Of a stretch of DNA of 31,799 nt, positions 25,537 through 31,799 are shown piece after piece. Location of the stretch: contig DKKT01000050.1 of assembly GCA_002455425.1 (NCBI GenBank), positions 4,013 through 35,811 of the forward strand, in the 5' to 3' direction. Origin of the DNA: Chthonomonas sp. UBA6659 (GTDB taxonomy: Bacteria > Armatimonadota > Fimbriimonadia > Fimbriimonadales > Fimbriimonadaceae). The notes under the pieces were generated by a model. It had not been told where the DNA came from. It saw nothing but the letters and a program-made list of their open reading frames with translations, and did no database searches. A program made the translations under genes and the position numbers. How positions within the stretch are numbered: the stretch's first letter is position 1; the number at the start of each line of letters is the position of its first letter.

Positions 25537-27951
25537 ATGCCGGCGGGGCTTGCCGAAGTACGGACTGTGTCGATGTTGCCTCTTGCCATCCTCGTCGTCC
25601 TTCCCCAGGGCGAGTTCGCCGACCGGGCGGTTCCGCAGCGTGCTCCACTCGCCGTGTCCCCTTTCGTGAAGCTGCCCACGGGAAGCATCCGGGCCAAAGG
25701 CTGGCTGGAAGTGCAACTCAAGCTCCAGCGAGACGGGTTTTCCGGCCGGCTCACCGAGATCAGCGGCTACCTGAATAGCCAGGACAACGCATGGCTCGGC
25801 AACACGGCCAATCCCCGAGCAGGCTGGGAGGAGCTTCCTTACTGGCTGAAGGGCCAAGTTTCCCTCGCATACGTTCTGAACGACGGCAAGCTGATCGAAC
25901 AGTGCCGGCCCTGGATCGACGCGATCCTGGGAAGCCAAAAGCCCGACGGATGGTTCGGTCCCGAGGCCAACAGGACTGGACCGCTCGGCACACCCGACCT
26001 CTGGCCGAACATGCTCGCCCAGAGTGTGCTCCAGACCTATTACGAGGCCACGGGAGACAACCGGGTTCTTGACTTGATGAAGCGATATGTCGACTGGCTC
26101 GCCAAGCTCCCGACCAAGGACCTCGTCGATCCGCGCCACTACTGGCATTTCTATCGTGTCGGCGATCAGCTATCCAGCCTCGTCTGGCTCTACAACCACA
26201 CGGGCTACACACCGATCCTGTCCCTGGCCCCGCGGCTCCACCAGGCTTCGGCGAAGTGGGTGGACGGCATCGTCAATCGACATGGAGTGAACTTCGCCCA
26301 GGGTCTCCGCGAGCCGACGATGGCGGCTGTGTTCTCGAAGCAATCCCGCGACGCCGAGGCTTCCGAACGGAATCTGCGTCAGTTCCTAGGCGAGTATGGT
26401 CTCCCGGCCGGCATGTACGCCGCGGACGAGAACGCTCGCCCGGGCAAGGACGACCCGCGACAGGCGACCGAGACTTGCTCGGTCGCGGAAATGATGCTGA
26501 GCGGCGAGCAGATCATGCTGGTGACGGGAAAGCCGATTTGGGGGGACCGGGTCGAAGAGATTGCCTTCAATTGGCTCCCGGCGACTATGACCGCAGACCT
26601 CAAAGCGCTGCGCTATCTCACAAGTGGCAACATGGCCGTCTCCGATGCGACCGGCCACAGTCCCGGCATCGAAAACGGCGGTCCGATGTTTCTGATGGAT
26701 CCTCACGACCATCGCTGTTGCCAACACAACGTCGGGATGGCTTGGCCGATGTTCACCGAACACCTTTGGTTCGGGGTCGACGGCGGCGGACTGGCCGCGG
26801 CGATGTACGCCCCGTCCGAGGTGTCGGCCCGGGTCGGCGGCAACACGCCGATCACGATCGAATCGAAGACGGACTACCCATTCTCGAGCACGATTGCGTT
26901 CTCCCTCAAGCCGGCTCGCGCCGTGCGATTCCCGCTCTGGCTCCGGGTTCCGGGTTGGTGCGCCGCGCCTCGCGTCGCGATCAACGGCAAGACCCGCACC
27001 ACCCCGATAACGAACGGGTTTCTCGTGCTCGACCGCACGTGGGAGCCGGGGGACACCGTCGCATTGACCCTGCCGATGGCGGTCAAGACTCGAGCCTGGC
27101 CGCAACATGGTGGGGCCGTCAGTATCGAACGTGGGCCGTTGACGTACTCGCTCCGGATCGCCGAGAACCCGGTGCGCCATGGTCGCTCCGACGCTTGGCC
27201 CTCCTATGAGATTCGGCCAAGATCGAATTGGAACTTCGGGTTGGAAGGAGGCCCGAAAGCCATCCGCGCCAAAGTCCTGCGACCCGGCACCCAGCCATGG
27301 ACGGCGAGCACCGTGCCGATCTCAATGACCATCGACGCTCGGCGGATCCCGGAATGGGGGCTCGACATGTATGGGCTCGTCGGGACGCTTCAGGCGAGTC
27401 CGGCGCGAACCACCGATCCGAAGCGCCAGATCGAGCTCATCCCGATGGGCGCGGCTCGACTCCGAATCACCGTCTTCCCCACCGTCTCGGCGACCGGCGG
27501 CACGAAGTGGGAGAAACGCCCCCAGCCGGTGACGCCGATTCCGGCGACCTACTCCCACCGGAGTTGGTGGGACACGGAGGCCGCGCTCAGCGATCGCCTG
27601 ACCCCGGACAACGTCAAGAACGAAGAGTTACCCCGGTTCACCTGGTGGGATCACAAAGGGACGACCGAGTGGGTGCAGTACCGTTTTCCGGAGACCCGAA
27701 CGTTCCAAGGAGCGCGCGTTTACTGGTTCGATGATGAAGGCAAAGGCGGATGCCGCATTCCCGAATCGTGGAAGCTCCAGGTACGGGTGAACGACCAATG
27801 GCAAGACGTCGAGGTCGACGGCGGGTACCCGGTGAAGAAGGATGCGTGGTGCTCGGTCCGGTTTCGGCCCATCGGCGGCAAGGAGATCCGGCTGGTGGCT
27901 CAGCTCAGACCAGGGTTCTCCTCGGGAATCCTCGAGTGGGAGTTGAACTGA
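25537..27951 (+). CDS. GH127 (DUF1680) glycoside hydrolase, beta-L-arabinofuranosidase-like, secreted
   Basis: An 804-residue family 127 hydrolase, probably acting on arabinofuranosides in the periplasm or outside. It has an N-terminal hydrophobic stretch (MLPLAILVVLPQG), the alpha/alpha-barrel (GWEELPYWLKGQVSLAY, DGWFGPE) and both parts of the Zn-thiolate active site known from HypBA1: ETC (Glu312, Cys314) and HRCCQHN (Cys394, Cys395, one of them the nucleophile). A beta-sandwich follows. The last 130 or so residues (from YSHRSWWDTEAAL) form an additional carbohydrate-binding-like beta domain beyond the usual family length near 650. The ATG at 25537 gives an Arg in the signal n-region; ATG 25573 is an alternative. 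It is divergent from mqnC. Confidence 0.88.
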   Translation: MPAGLAEVRTVSMLPLAILVVLPQGEFADRAVPQRAPLAVSPFVKLPTGSIRAKGWLEVQLKLQRDGFSGRLTEISGYLNSQDNAWLGNTANPRAGWEELPYWLKGQVSLAYVLNDGKLIEQCRPWIDAILGSQKPDGWFGPEANRTGPLGTPDLWPNMLAQSVLQTYYEATGDNRVLDLMKRYVDWLAKLPTKDLVDPRHYWHFYRVGDQLSSLVWLYNHTGYTPILSLAPRLHQASAKWVDGIVNRHGVNFAQGLREPTMAAVFSKQSRDAEASERNLRQFLGEYGLPAGMYAADENARPGKDDPRQATETCSVAEMMLSGEQIMLVTGKPIWGDRVEEIAFNWLPATMTADLKALRYLTSGNMAVSDATGHSPGIENGGPMFLMDPHDHRCCQHNVGMAWPMFTEHLWFGVDGGGLAAAMYAPSEVSARVGGNTPITIESKTDYPFSSTIAFSLKPARAVRFPLWLRVPGWCAAPRVAINGKTRTTPITNGFLVLDRTWEPGDTVALTLPMAVKTRAWPQHGGAVSIERGPLTYSLRIAENPVRHGRSDAWPSYEIRPRSNWNFGLEGGPKAIRAKVLRPGTQPWTASTVPISMTIDARRIPEWGLDMYGLVGTLQASPARTTDPKRQIELIPMGAARLRITVFPTVSATGGTKWEKRPQPVTPIPATYSHRSWWDTEAALSDRLTPDNVKNEELPRFTWWDHKGTTEWVQYRFPETRTFQGARVYWFDDEGKGGCRIPESWKLQVRVNDQWQDVEVDGGYPVKKDAWCSVRFRPIGGKEIRLVAQLRPGFSSGILEWELN

Positions 27952-27999
27952 CCTCCCCCGCTCACAAGTGCTCGGGGACGAGGGAGGCCAGGGAAGCAC

Positions 28000-28941
28000 T
28001 CAGCCGACGAACGCCGCTCGGTTCGCCTGCAGCCAGCCGGAGAAGGTCTGCAGGTCGGGGTTCAGATGGCGGGCAAAGTCGACGTCCCGAACTCGACAGA
28101 AGTCGTCATTGAAGTCGCGCTTGAACTGGAACATGTTCCCGAGGTCTTCCGCACCGGGGAAACCGAACCCGCGATAGACCTCCGGGGGAACCTCATTGTA
28201 GCGAACCTCCTTTCCGATCAGGGCCGTAAACGCGGCGGCCATTTGAGCCCCGGTCAGGTGCTCCCCGGCGACCCCGATCGTCTTCCCGATGAGGGCGTCG
28301 CCGTCCCGGAAGATCCCGAAGGCGCACTTCCCGATGTCCTCAGCTGCGATCGCCGGCAGCGGCTTGTCGCCGATGGGGAAGGTGATTCCTAGGACGCCAT
28401 CCGGACCTGGAGTCGGCCCCATCCCGAAGTGGATGAAGTTGTCCCAGTAGAACGAAGTCAGGAGATATGTCGTGGGGAGATCGGCGAACAGCGCGTCGGC
28501 TTCACCTTTGGCGTCGAAGTGAGGCACCTTGAAACGCTCCATCAACGTGGGCATCCGATCGCTCTCCAAGGGCACCCAGCGCCGCGTGTCCTCGAGCGTG
28601 GACCAGATGACGTGACGGAGTCCGGCGGCCTTGGCGGCGGCGGCCATGTTCGCCGCCTGATCGATCTCCTTCTGGGGAGTGAAATGCTCCCAGAAATTGG
28701 TCAGACAGAAAGCGCCGTAAGCTCCGTCGAACGCCCTTTGGACGGAGTCGCGATCGTCCAGATCGGCGCCCACGACTTCGGCCCCGGCGGCGGCGAGAGC
28801 GCGAGCTCTTTCCGAGTTGGGGTCCCGGGTGATCGCTCGGACTTTCAATCCCGATTCGGGATGGGCCAAGATCGCGCGGACAAGTCCTCCGCCCTGAGCT
28901 CCCGTGGCACCGACTACGGCAATGATCTTCTCGTTTGACAT
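28000..28941 (-). CDS. NmrA-like NAD(P)-binding protein
   Basis: A 313-residue Rossmann-fold protein of the NmrA/HSCARG group of atypical short-chain dehydrogenases. VVGATGAQGGGLVRAIL is the dinucleotide loop (9-25). AITRDPNSERARALAAAGAE, then VVGADLDDRDSVQRAFDGA and the WSTLED segment are typical of NmrA-like sensors, which bind NADP but often lack the Tyr-Lys catalytic pair. A redox-sensing or a quinone or NADPH oxidoreductase role is possible. ATG 28941 has TATCCT 6 nt upstream and no Shine-Dalgarno; the frame open farther upstream is non-protein-like. Confidence 0.85.
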   Translation of the reverse strand: MSNEKIIAVVGATGAQGGGLVRAILAHPESGLKVRAITRDPNSERARALAAAGAEVVGADLDDRDSVQRAFDGAYGAFCLTNFWEHFTPQKEIDQAANMAAAAKAAGLRHVIWSTLEDTRRWVPLESDRMPTLMERFKVPHFDAKGEADALFADLPTTYLLTSFYWDNFIHFGMGPTPGPDGVLGITFPIGDKPLPAIAAEDIGKCAFGIFRDGDALIGKTIGVAGEHLTGAQMAAAFTALIGKEVRYNEVPPEVYRGFGFPGAEDLGNMFQFKRDFNDDFCRVRDVDFARHLNPDLQTFSGWLQANRAAFVG

Positions 28942-28947
28942 GGCGAG

Positions 28948-28953
28948 AGGATA
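28948..28953 (-). promoter_or_regulatory. -10-like TATCCT before the NmrA-like gene
   Basis: TATCCT ends 6 nt before ATG 28941, with no Shine-Dalgarno between, as expected for a leaderless message. Confidence 0.5.
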
Positions 28954-29084
28954 CTTGCCTGCGCAATTACATTGCTGGGGCTCAATCGGGACCCTGGCCG
29001 CGCAACAACGCCAGAAAATCGAATGGGCCGACGTCCGGAGGACGCCGACCCACACGACTTTGCCTTGGATTCGGGGTCCTAGGG

Positions 29085-29888
29085 TTACGCCTTCTTGCGG
29101 CGTCGAGCGAGGAGCGCGCCGAGGCCGGCGGCCAGGGCGAGCATCGTGCCCGGCTCCGGAACGACGTTGAATTTCCAACCAAGGTTGGCGCGCGGGTTGC
29201 CACCGTAGTTGAACGTGGCCCCGGCCGGACTACTCACGAAGTTGCTGCCGGCCGCAGTCGTCAGGAAGACCTGATCGGCGCTCGTGCCCACCGTCGGCGG
29301 GTTCATCACGAGCTGACCGAGGTTGTCGAGCTGGGCCGCGGTCGCGCCGGTCCCTCCGACATTGTTGTCGAAGGTGATTCCCGCCCAGATCGGTCCCGCG
29401 GCATTGAAGAGCGGAGTGCCGAACACGTTCGCAATCGACGTGAAATAGACGTTGGCCGAGTTCGCCGTGAATGCGATCGGATTGTAGGTGATTCCGCCAA
29501 GCAAGGTTCCGGGAGCTCCCGCGTTGTCTGCATAGAATCGGACGCGAGGGCGGGCCGAGACGGCGACCGAATTGAGGTTGCCGACCGTGAACCAGAACTC
29601 GACGATACCACCCGCACCGACCGGGACGATATCGTCCGCAAGCAGCTTGGTGATCGTGTTTCCGGACTGGAGAGCCGCACCGCCGCTGGGCGCGACGCCG
29701 GCGAACGTGTCGCGGATGTTGTTGTAAATCGGAACGCCGATCTGGCTGTCGAAGCCAAGGTCGTCGAACCTCTTGGAACTCAACGACGTGGTAGCCACGA
29801 GGTCAGCGTTGATCCCAGAAAACTCCTGGGCCGAAGCCACTCCCATAACACCGAAGATGAAAGCCGAAGCTAGAACAAAGTTTCTCAT
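29085..29888 (-). CDS. PEP-CTERM sorted exported protein
   Basis: A 267-residue exported protein. The signal peptide (RNFVLASAFIFGVMGV, cleavage after ASA) precedes a beta-rich body of unknown function (GGIVEFWFTVGNLNSVAVS, VRFYADNAGAPGTLLGGI) that resembles other PEP-CTERM domains of secreted adhesin-like or matrix proteins. The C-terminus has the sorting signal: VPEPGT, a hydrophobic helix (MLALAAGLGALLA) and RRRKKA. It implies an exosortase (EpsH/Xrt) elsewhere in the genome. Start ATG 29888 has GGAGG 5 nt upstream (29894-29898). It is followed on the same strand by the NmrA-like gene after 143 bp. Confidence 0.88.
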   Translation of the reverse strand: MRNFVLASAFIFGVMGVASAQEFSGINADLVATTSLSSKRFDDLGFDSQIGVPIYNNIRDTFAGVAPSGGAALQSGNTITKLLADDIVPVGAGGIVEFWFTVGNLNSVAVSARPRVRFYADNAGAPGTLLGGITYNPIAFTANSANVYFTSIANVFGTPLFNAAGPIWAGITFDNNVGGTGATAAQLDNLGQLVMNPPTVGTSADQVFLTTAAGSNFVSSPAGATFNYGGNPRANLGWKFNVVPEPGTMLALAAGLGALLARRRKKA

Positions 29889-30003
29889 GTACTCCTCCGT
29901 TTTCCAGTTGCAGGCAAACGACAGAATCGTGACTGAGAATTCGGCGATTCCGGCAAAGTTAGCAGGGTGTCCCCCGTGAGGGTTTGCCACCGGTCATCGC
30001 GGG

Positions 30004-30009
30004 TAGCCT
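30004..30009 (+). promoter_or_regulatory. -10-like TAGCCT before the flavoprotein gene
   Basis: TAGCCT ends 6 nt before ATG 30016. No Shine-Dalgarno lies in between. Confidence 0.45.
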
Positions 30010-30015
30010 CCGGCG

Positions 30016-31260
30016 ATGCAGGAAGCCGACGTCCTCGTGATCGGGGCCGGGGCGGGTGGGATCGTCGCGGCCTGGCGGGCAGCGTCGCTCGGCGCGAAAA
30101 CCGTGTTGCTGGAGAAGACTCCTCGGATCGGCACCAAGATCCTGATCTCCGGCGGCGGCAAGTGCAACATCACCCATGACGGCCCGATCGAGACCGTCCT
30201 CCGGGCGTTCCGCCCCGAGGAGGCGCGCTTCATCCGCCCCGCGTGCTACCGGTTCCCGAACCACCGCATCGTCGAGATGCTCACGGATCGTGGACTGAAC
30301 GTCTACACCCGTCCGGATGGCCGGATTTTCCCCGTCGAGCAGACCGCCAAAGATGTTGTCGCGATCCTGCGCACCTATCTCGATGACGCGGGAGTCGACC
30401 TCCGACTCGAAACGCCGGTCGAGTCGATCGTGTCCGACGATCGCGGAGTCTCTGGGGTCCGAACCAAGCACGGCCCGATGGCATGCCGCCACGTCATCCT
30501 CGCCACCGGCGGTAGCAGCTATCCGAACTCCGGCACGACCGGCGACGGATGGCCGTGGGCGCGCTCCCTCGGCCATAGCCTGGCACCGATCCGCGCCGCT
30601 CTTGCGCCGATCTTCCTCCCTGGGCAGGAAGCACGCTCGGGGATCGCGCTGCGGGACATCGTCCTCAAGGCCCGACAATCGGGCAAGGTCATCGATCGCC
30701 ATCGGGGTGATCTGCTCTTCACCCATCGGGGCATCTCCGGGCCGGCGACGCTCGAAGTCAGTCGCGCGGTCTCCGAGCACTTGGAGCAGGGCCCCGTGAC
30801 CTTGGAGGTGGATCTGCAGCCAGATCAGAGCTTCGAGGAGCTCAGTGCGGAGGTGAAGGCATGGCTCGCCGAACATCCGAAGCGCCAGATCCGGGGATTG
30901 GCGGAGGCGTATGTCGCTAAGAGCCTCGCCGGGGACCTCCTCGCGGACGCTGAGATTCCCCCCGAGACGGTTGCCGCCCAGCTCCCGCAAAAGGCTCGAA
31001 ACCGACTCATCGAGGTCCTGAAGGGATGGTCGTTGGGTTCGGTCGAAGGGGTCTGGCTCGACAAAGGTGAGGTTGTCGCGGGCGGCGTCTGCCTCGACGA
31101 GGTCGATCCGCAGACGATGCGCTCTCGTCTCTGTAGGGGTCTCTACCTCTGCGGCGAGGTGCTCGACCTGGCAGGCCCGGTCGGGGGCTACAACCTCCAA
31201 GCCGCCTTCGCGACCGGTTTCGTCGCCGGGGAAACGGCGGCCGGCGACGCGACCTCCTGA
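30016..31260 (+). CDS. FAD-dependent oxidoreductase, HI0933/BaiN family
   Basis: A 414-residue flavoprotein. The N-terminal FAD loop is VIGAGAGGIVAA, followed by the family hallmark ISGGGKCNIT, the YRFPNHR region and ILATGGSSYPNSGTTGDGW. The C-terminal GEVLDLAGPVGGYNLQAAFATG closes the FAD site. Members include BaiN-type bile acid reductases, but most are of unknown substrate, and many sit alone as this one does. It starts at ATG 30016, with TAGCCT 6 nt upstream, and is followed by tandem repeats. No partner gene suggests a pathway. Confidence 0.92.
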   Translation: MQEADVLVIGAGAGGIVAAWRAASLGAKTVLLEKTPRIGTKILISGGGKCNITHDGPIETVLRAFRPEEARFIRPACYRFPNHRIVEMLTDRGLNVYTRPDGRIFPVEQTAKDVVAILRTYLDDAGVDLRLETPVESIVSDDRGVSGVRTKHGPMACRHVILATGGSSYPNSGTTGDGWPWARSLGHSLAPIRAALAPIFLPGQEARSGIALRDIVLKARQSGKVIDRHRGDLLFTHRGISGPATLEVSRAVSEHLEQGPVTLEVDLQPDQSFEELSAEVKAWLAEHPKRQIRGLAEAYVAKSLAGDLLADAEIPPETVAAQLPQKARNRLIEVLKGWSLGSVEGVWLDKGEVVAGGVCLDEVDPQTMRSRLCRGLYLCGEVLDLAGPVGGYNLQAAFATGFVAGETAAGDATS

Positions 31261-31277
31261 TTGACCACCAACGCCCC

Positions 31278-31409
31278 CGGATCACGCCACAAGGTGGGCG
31301 GATTGCGTTGCAAGGTGGGCGGATTGCGTCACAAGGTGGGCGGATCACGCCACAAGGTGGGCGGATCACGTCACAAGGTGGGCGGATTGCGTCACAAGGT
31401 GGGCGGATT
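31278..31409. repeat. Tandem array A, 21-bp units (6 copies plus partial)
   Basis: Six head-to-tail 21-bp units start at 31278, 31299, 31320, 31341, 31362 and 31383. Each is CGGAT, then a variable five bases (TGCGT, CACGC or CACGT), then CACAAGGTGGG (TGCAAGGTGGG in unit 2). A six-base partial copy follows. The unit is a multiple of 3, so one plus-strand frame reads a heptapeptide repeat, but the array starts 18 bp after a stop codon and no coding signal is seen. There are no spacers, so it is not CRISPR. Confidence 0.95.
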
Positions 31410-31411
31410 CG

Positions 31412-31619
31412 GTCCGCGCCCTCGCTAACTCAGTCCGCGCAATCGCTAACCCAATCCGCGCCCGCGCGAAACCAGTCCGCGCCCTCGCTAACCGAATCCG
31501 CGCCCCCGCGAAATCAATCCGCGCCCGCGCGAAGTCAGTCCGCGCCCTCGCGAAGTCAGTCCGCGCCCGCGCGAAGTCAGTCCGCGCCCTCGCTAACCCA
31601 ATCCGCGCCCTCGCGGATT
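31412..31619. repeat. Tandem array B, 21-bp units (9 copies plus partial), inverted relative to A
   Basis: Nine 21-bp units begin at 31412 and run to 31600, each starting GTCCGCGCCC or ATCCGCGCCC (GTCCGCGCAA in unit 2) and ending in GCTAAC, GCGAAG or GCGAAA followed by YCA. A partial copy (31601-31619) closes with an 8-bp inverted repeat, AATCCGCG CCCT CGCGGATT (31600-31619). The reverse complement shares a GGGCG..GGATT core with array A and the same period, so the two arrays look like inverted relatives. Confidence 0.95.
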
Positions 31620-31783
31620 GCGTCCCAACCCGTGCACCCACGTCCAGCGATGGACGCTGCTTTGACTTCGTGAGCTTGCACCCTCCTGCTAAGCGCGGAG
31701 GCGCCCGCGAGATCCAAAAGAACCCGCATGCGGGGGCGCGGTACCATCCTGTCGCCGCTATCGCGGCGACGAAGGAGACCATC
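31620..31783 (+). promoter_or_regulatory. Leader and promoter region of the last gene
   Basis: No gene is seen in the first part. The region holds CGTCCA GCGA TGGACG (6-bp arms) and a 12-bp palindrome CCCGCATGCGGG (31723-31734). A possible -10, TACCAT (31742-31747), is followed by a perfect 8-bp hairpin GTCGCCGC TATC GCGGCGAC (31751-31770) directly before AGGAG (31773-31777). Confidence 0.45.
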
Positions 31784-31799
31784 ATGGCCACACGGATCG
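31784..31799 (+). CDS. Start of an unidentified gene (5' fragment)
   Basis: Only the first five codons (MATRI) and one base fit in the window, so the product is not identifiable. The start is well supported: AGGAG lies 6 nt before the ATG. A hairpin sits immediately upstream of the Shine-Dalgarno. The nearest complete gene upstream is the flavoprotein, more than 500 bp away. Confidence 0.6.

Noticed and set aside
25437..25778. Plus-strand frame across the mqnC start and GH127 start
   Set aside because: It overlaps two well-supported genes in other frames and has no start signal or domain.
27952..27987. Possible bidirectional terminator between GH127 and NmrA-like genes
   Set aside because: CCTCCC and GGGAGG can pair, but the loop is long, an alternative CCCCG/CGGGG pairing competes, and there is no U-rich tail on either strand.
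31278..31619. CRISPR array
   Set aside because: Units are directly adjacent with no unique spacers, and no cas genes are present.
31308..31673. Heptapeptide-repeat open frame over the tandem arrays
   Set aside because: The 21-bp period is a multiple of 3, so frames stay open by construction. There is no ribosome-binding site, and the frame changes character between arrays.

Overview
The window is GC-rich bacterial chromosome, densely packed with genes on both strands. The likely source is a diderm, flagellated and piliated heterotroph of the Armatimonadota (Fimbriimonadia-like). That placement is inferred from four things seen here: an OstA/LptD-type outer-membrane protein, a PEP-CTERM sorted protein, a secreted protein ending in the doubled dockerin-like Ca-binding tail common in that group, and flagellin beside type IV pilus PilT. 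No marker was compared with a database, so the assignment is moderate. No phage, insertion sequence, CRISPR array, tRNA or rRNA was seen.

Layout. 1-1343: 3' part of pilT, convergent with a DUF4870 membrane protein. 1538-7004: secreted GH20 hexosaminidase, MFS exporter, Fes-like esterase, DinB-like protein and an LTxxQ-motif secreted protein. 7017-7452: a repeat-rich spacer ending in the rpoB terminator. 7453-13104: rpoB, preceded by a short LptD-like protein. There is no rpoC, rplL or rplJ next to rpoB. 13105-16296: secreted dockerin-type protein, a strong terminator, a candidate sigma-28 promoter and flagellin. 16303-17721: two divergent membrane proteins of unknown function. 17702-19125: an HD-type ppGpp-hydrolase-like gene coupled to a ROK sugar kinase. 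19170-21476: nrnA-truB-DUF2752. 21473-24395: DJ-1/PfpI protein, divergent from a nitrilase-Eis acetyltransferase-DUF5658 operon. 24392-27951: mqnC (futalosine menaquinone route), divergent from a GH127 glycosidase. 28000-31260: NmrA-like protein, PEP-CTERM protein and HI0933/BaiN-like flavoprotein. 31261-31799: two 21-bp tandem arrays in opposite orientation, then a hairpin leader and the first codons of a gene.

Functionally the window mixes core information genes (rpoB, truB, nrnA), cell-surface genes (pilT, flagellin, LptD-like, PEP-CTERM, dockerin) and carbohydrate scavenging (GH20, GH127, ROK kinase).

The most interesting signals are as follows. (1) Most transcription units that lack a Shine-Dalgarno have a TANNNT -10-like hexamer exactly 6-8 nt before the start codon, the signature of leaderless transcription. 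Genes with a good Shine-Dalgarno do not show it. (2) rpoB stands alone with its own promoter and terminator, and carries Asn and Thr at two rifampicin-contact positions. (3) Two inverted 21-bp tandem arrays close the window.
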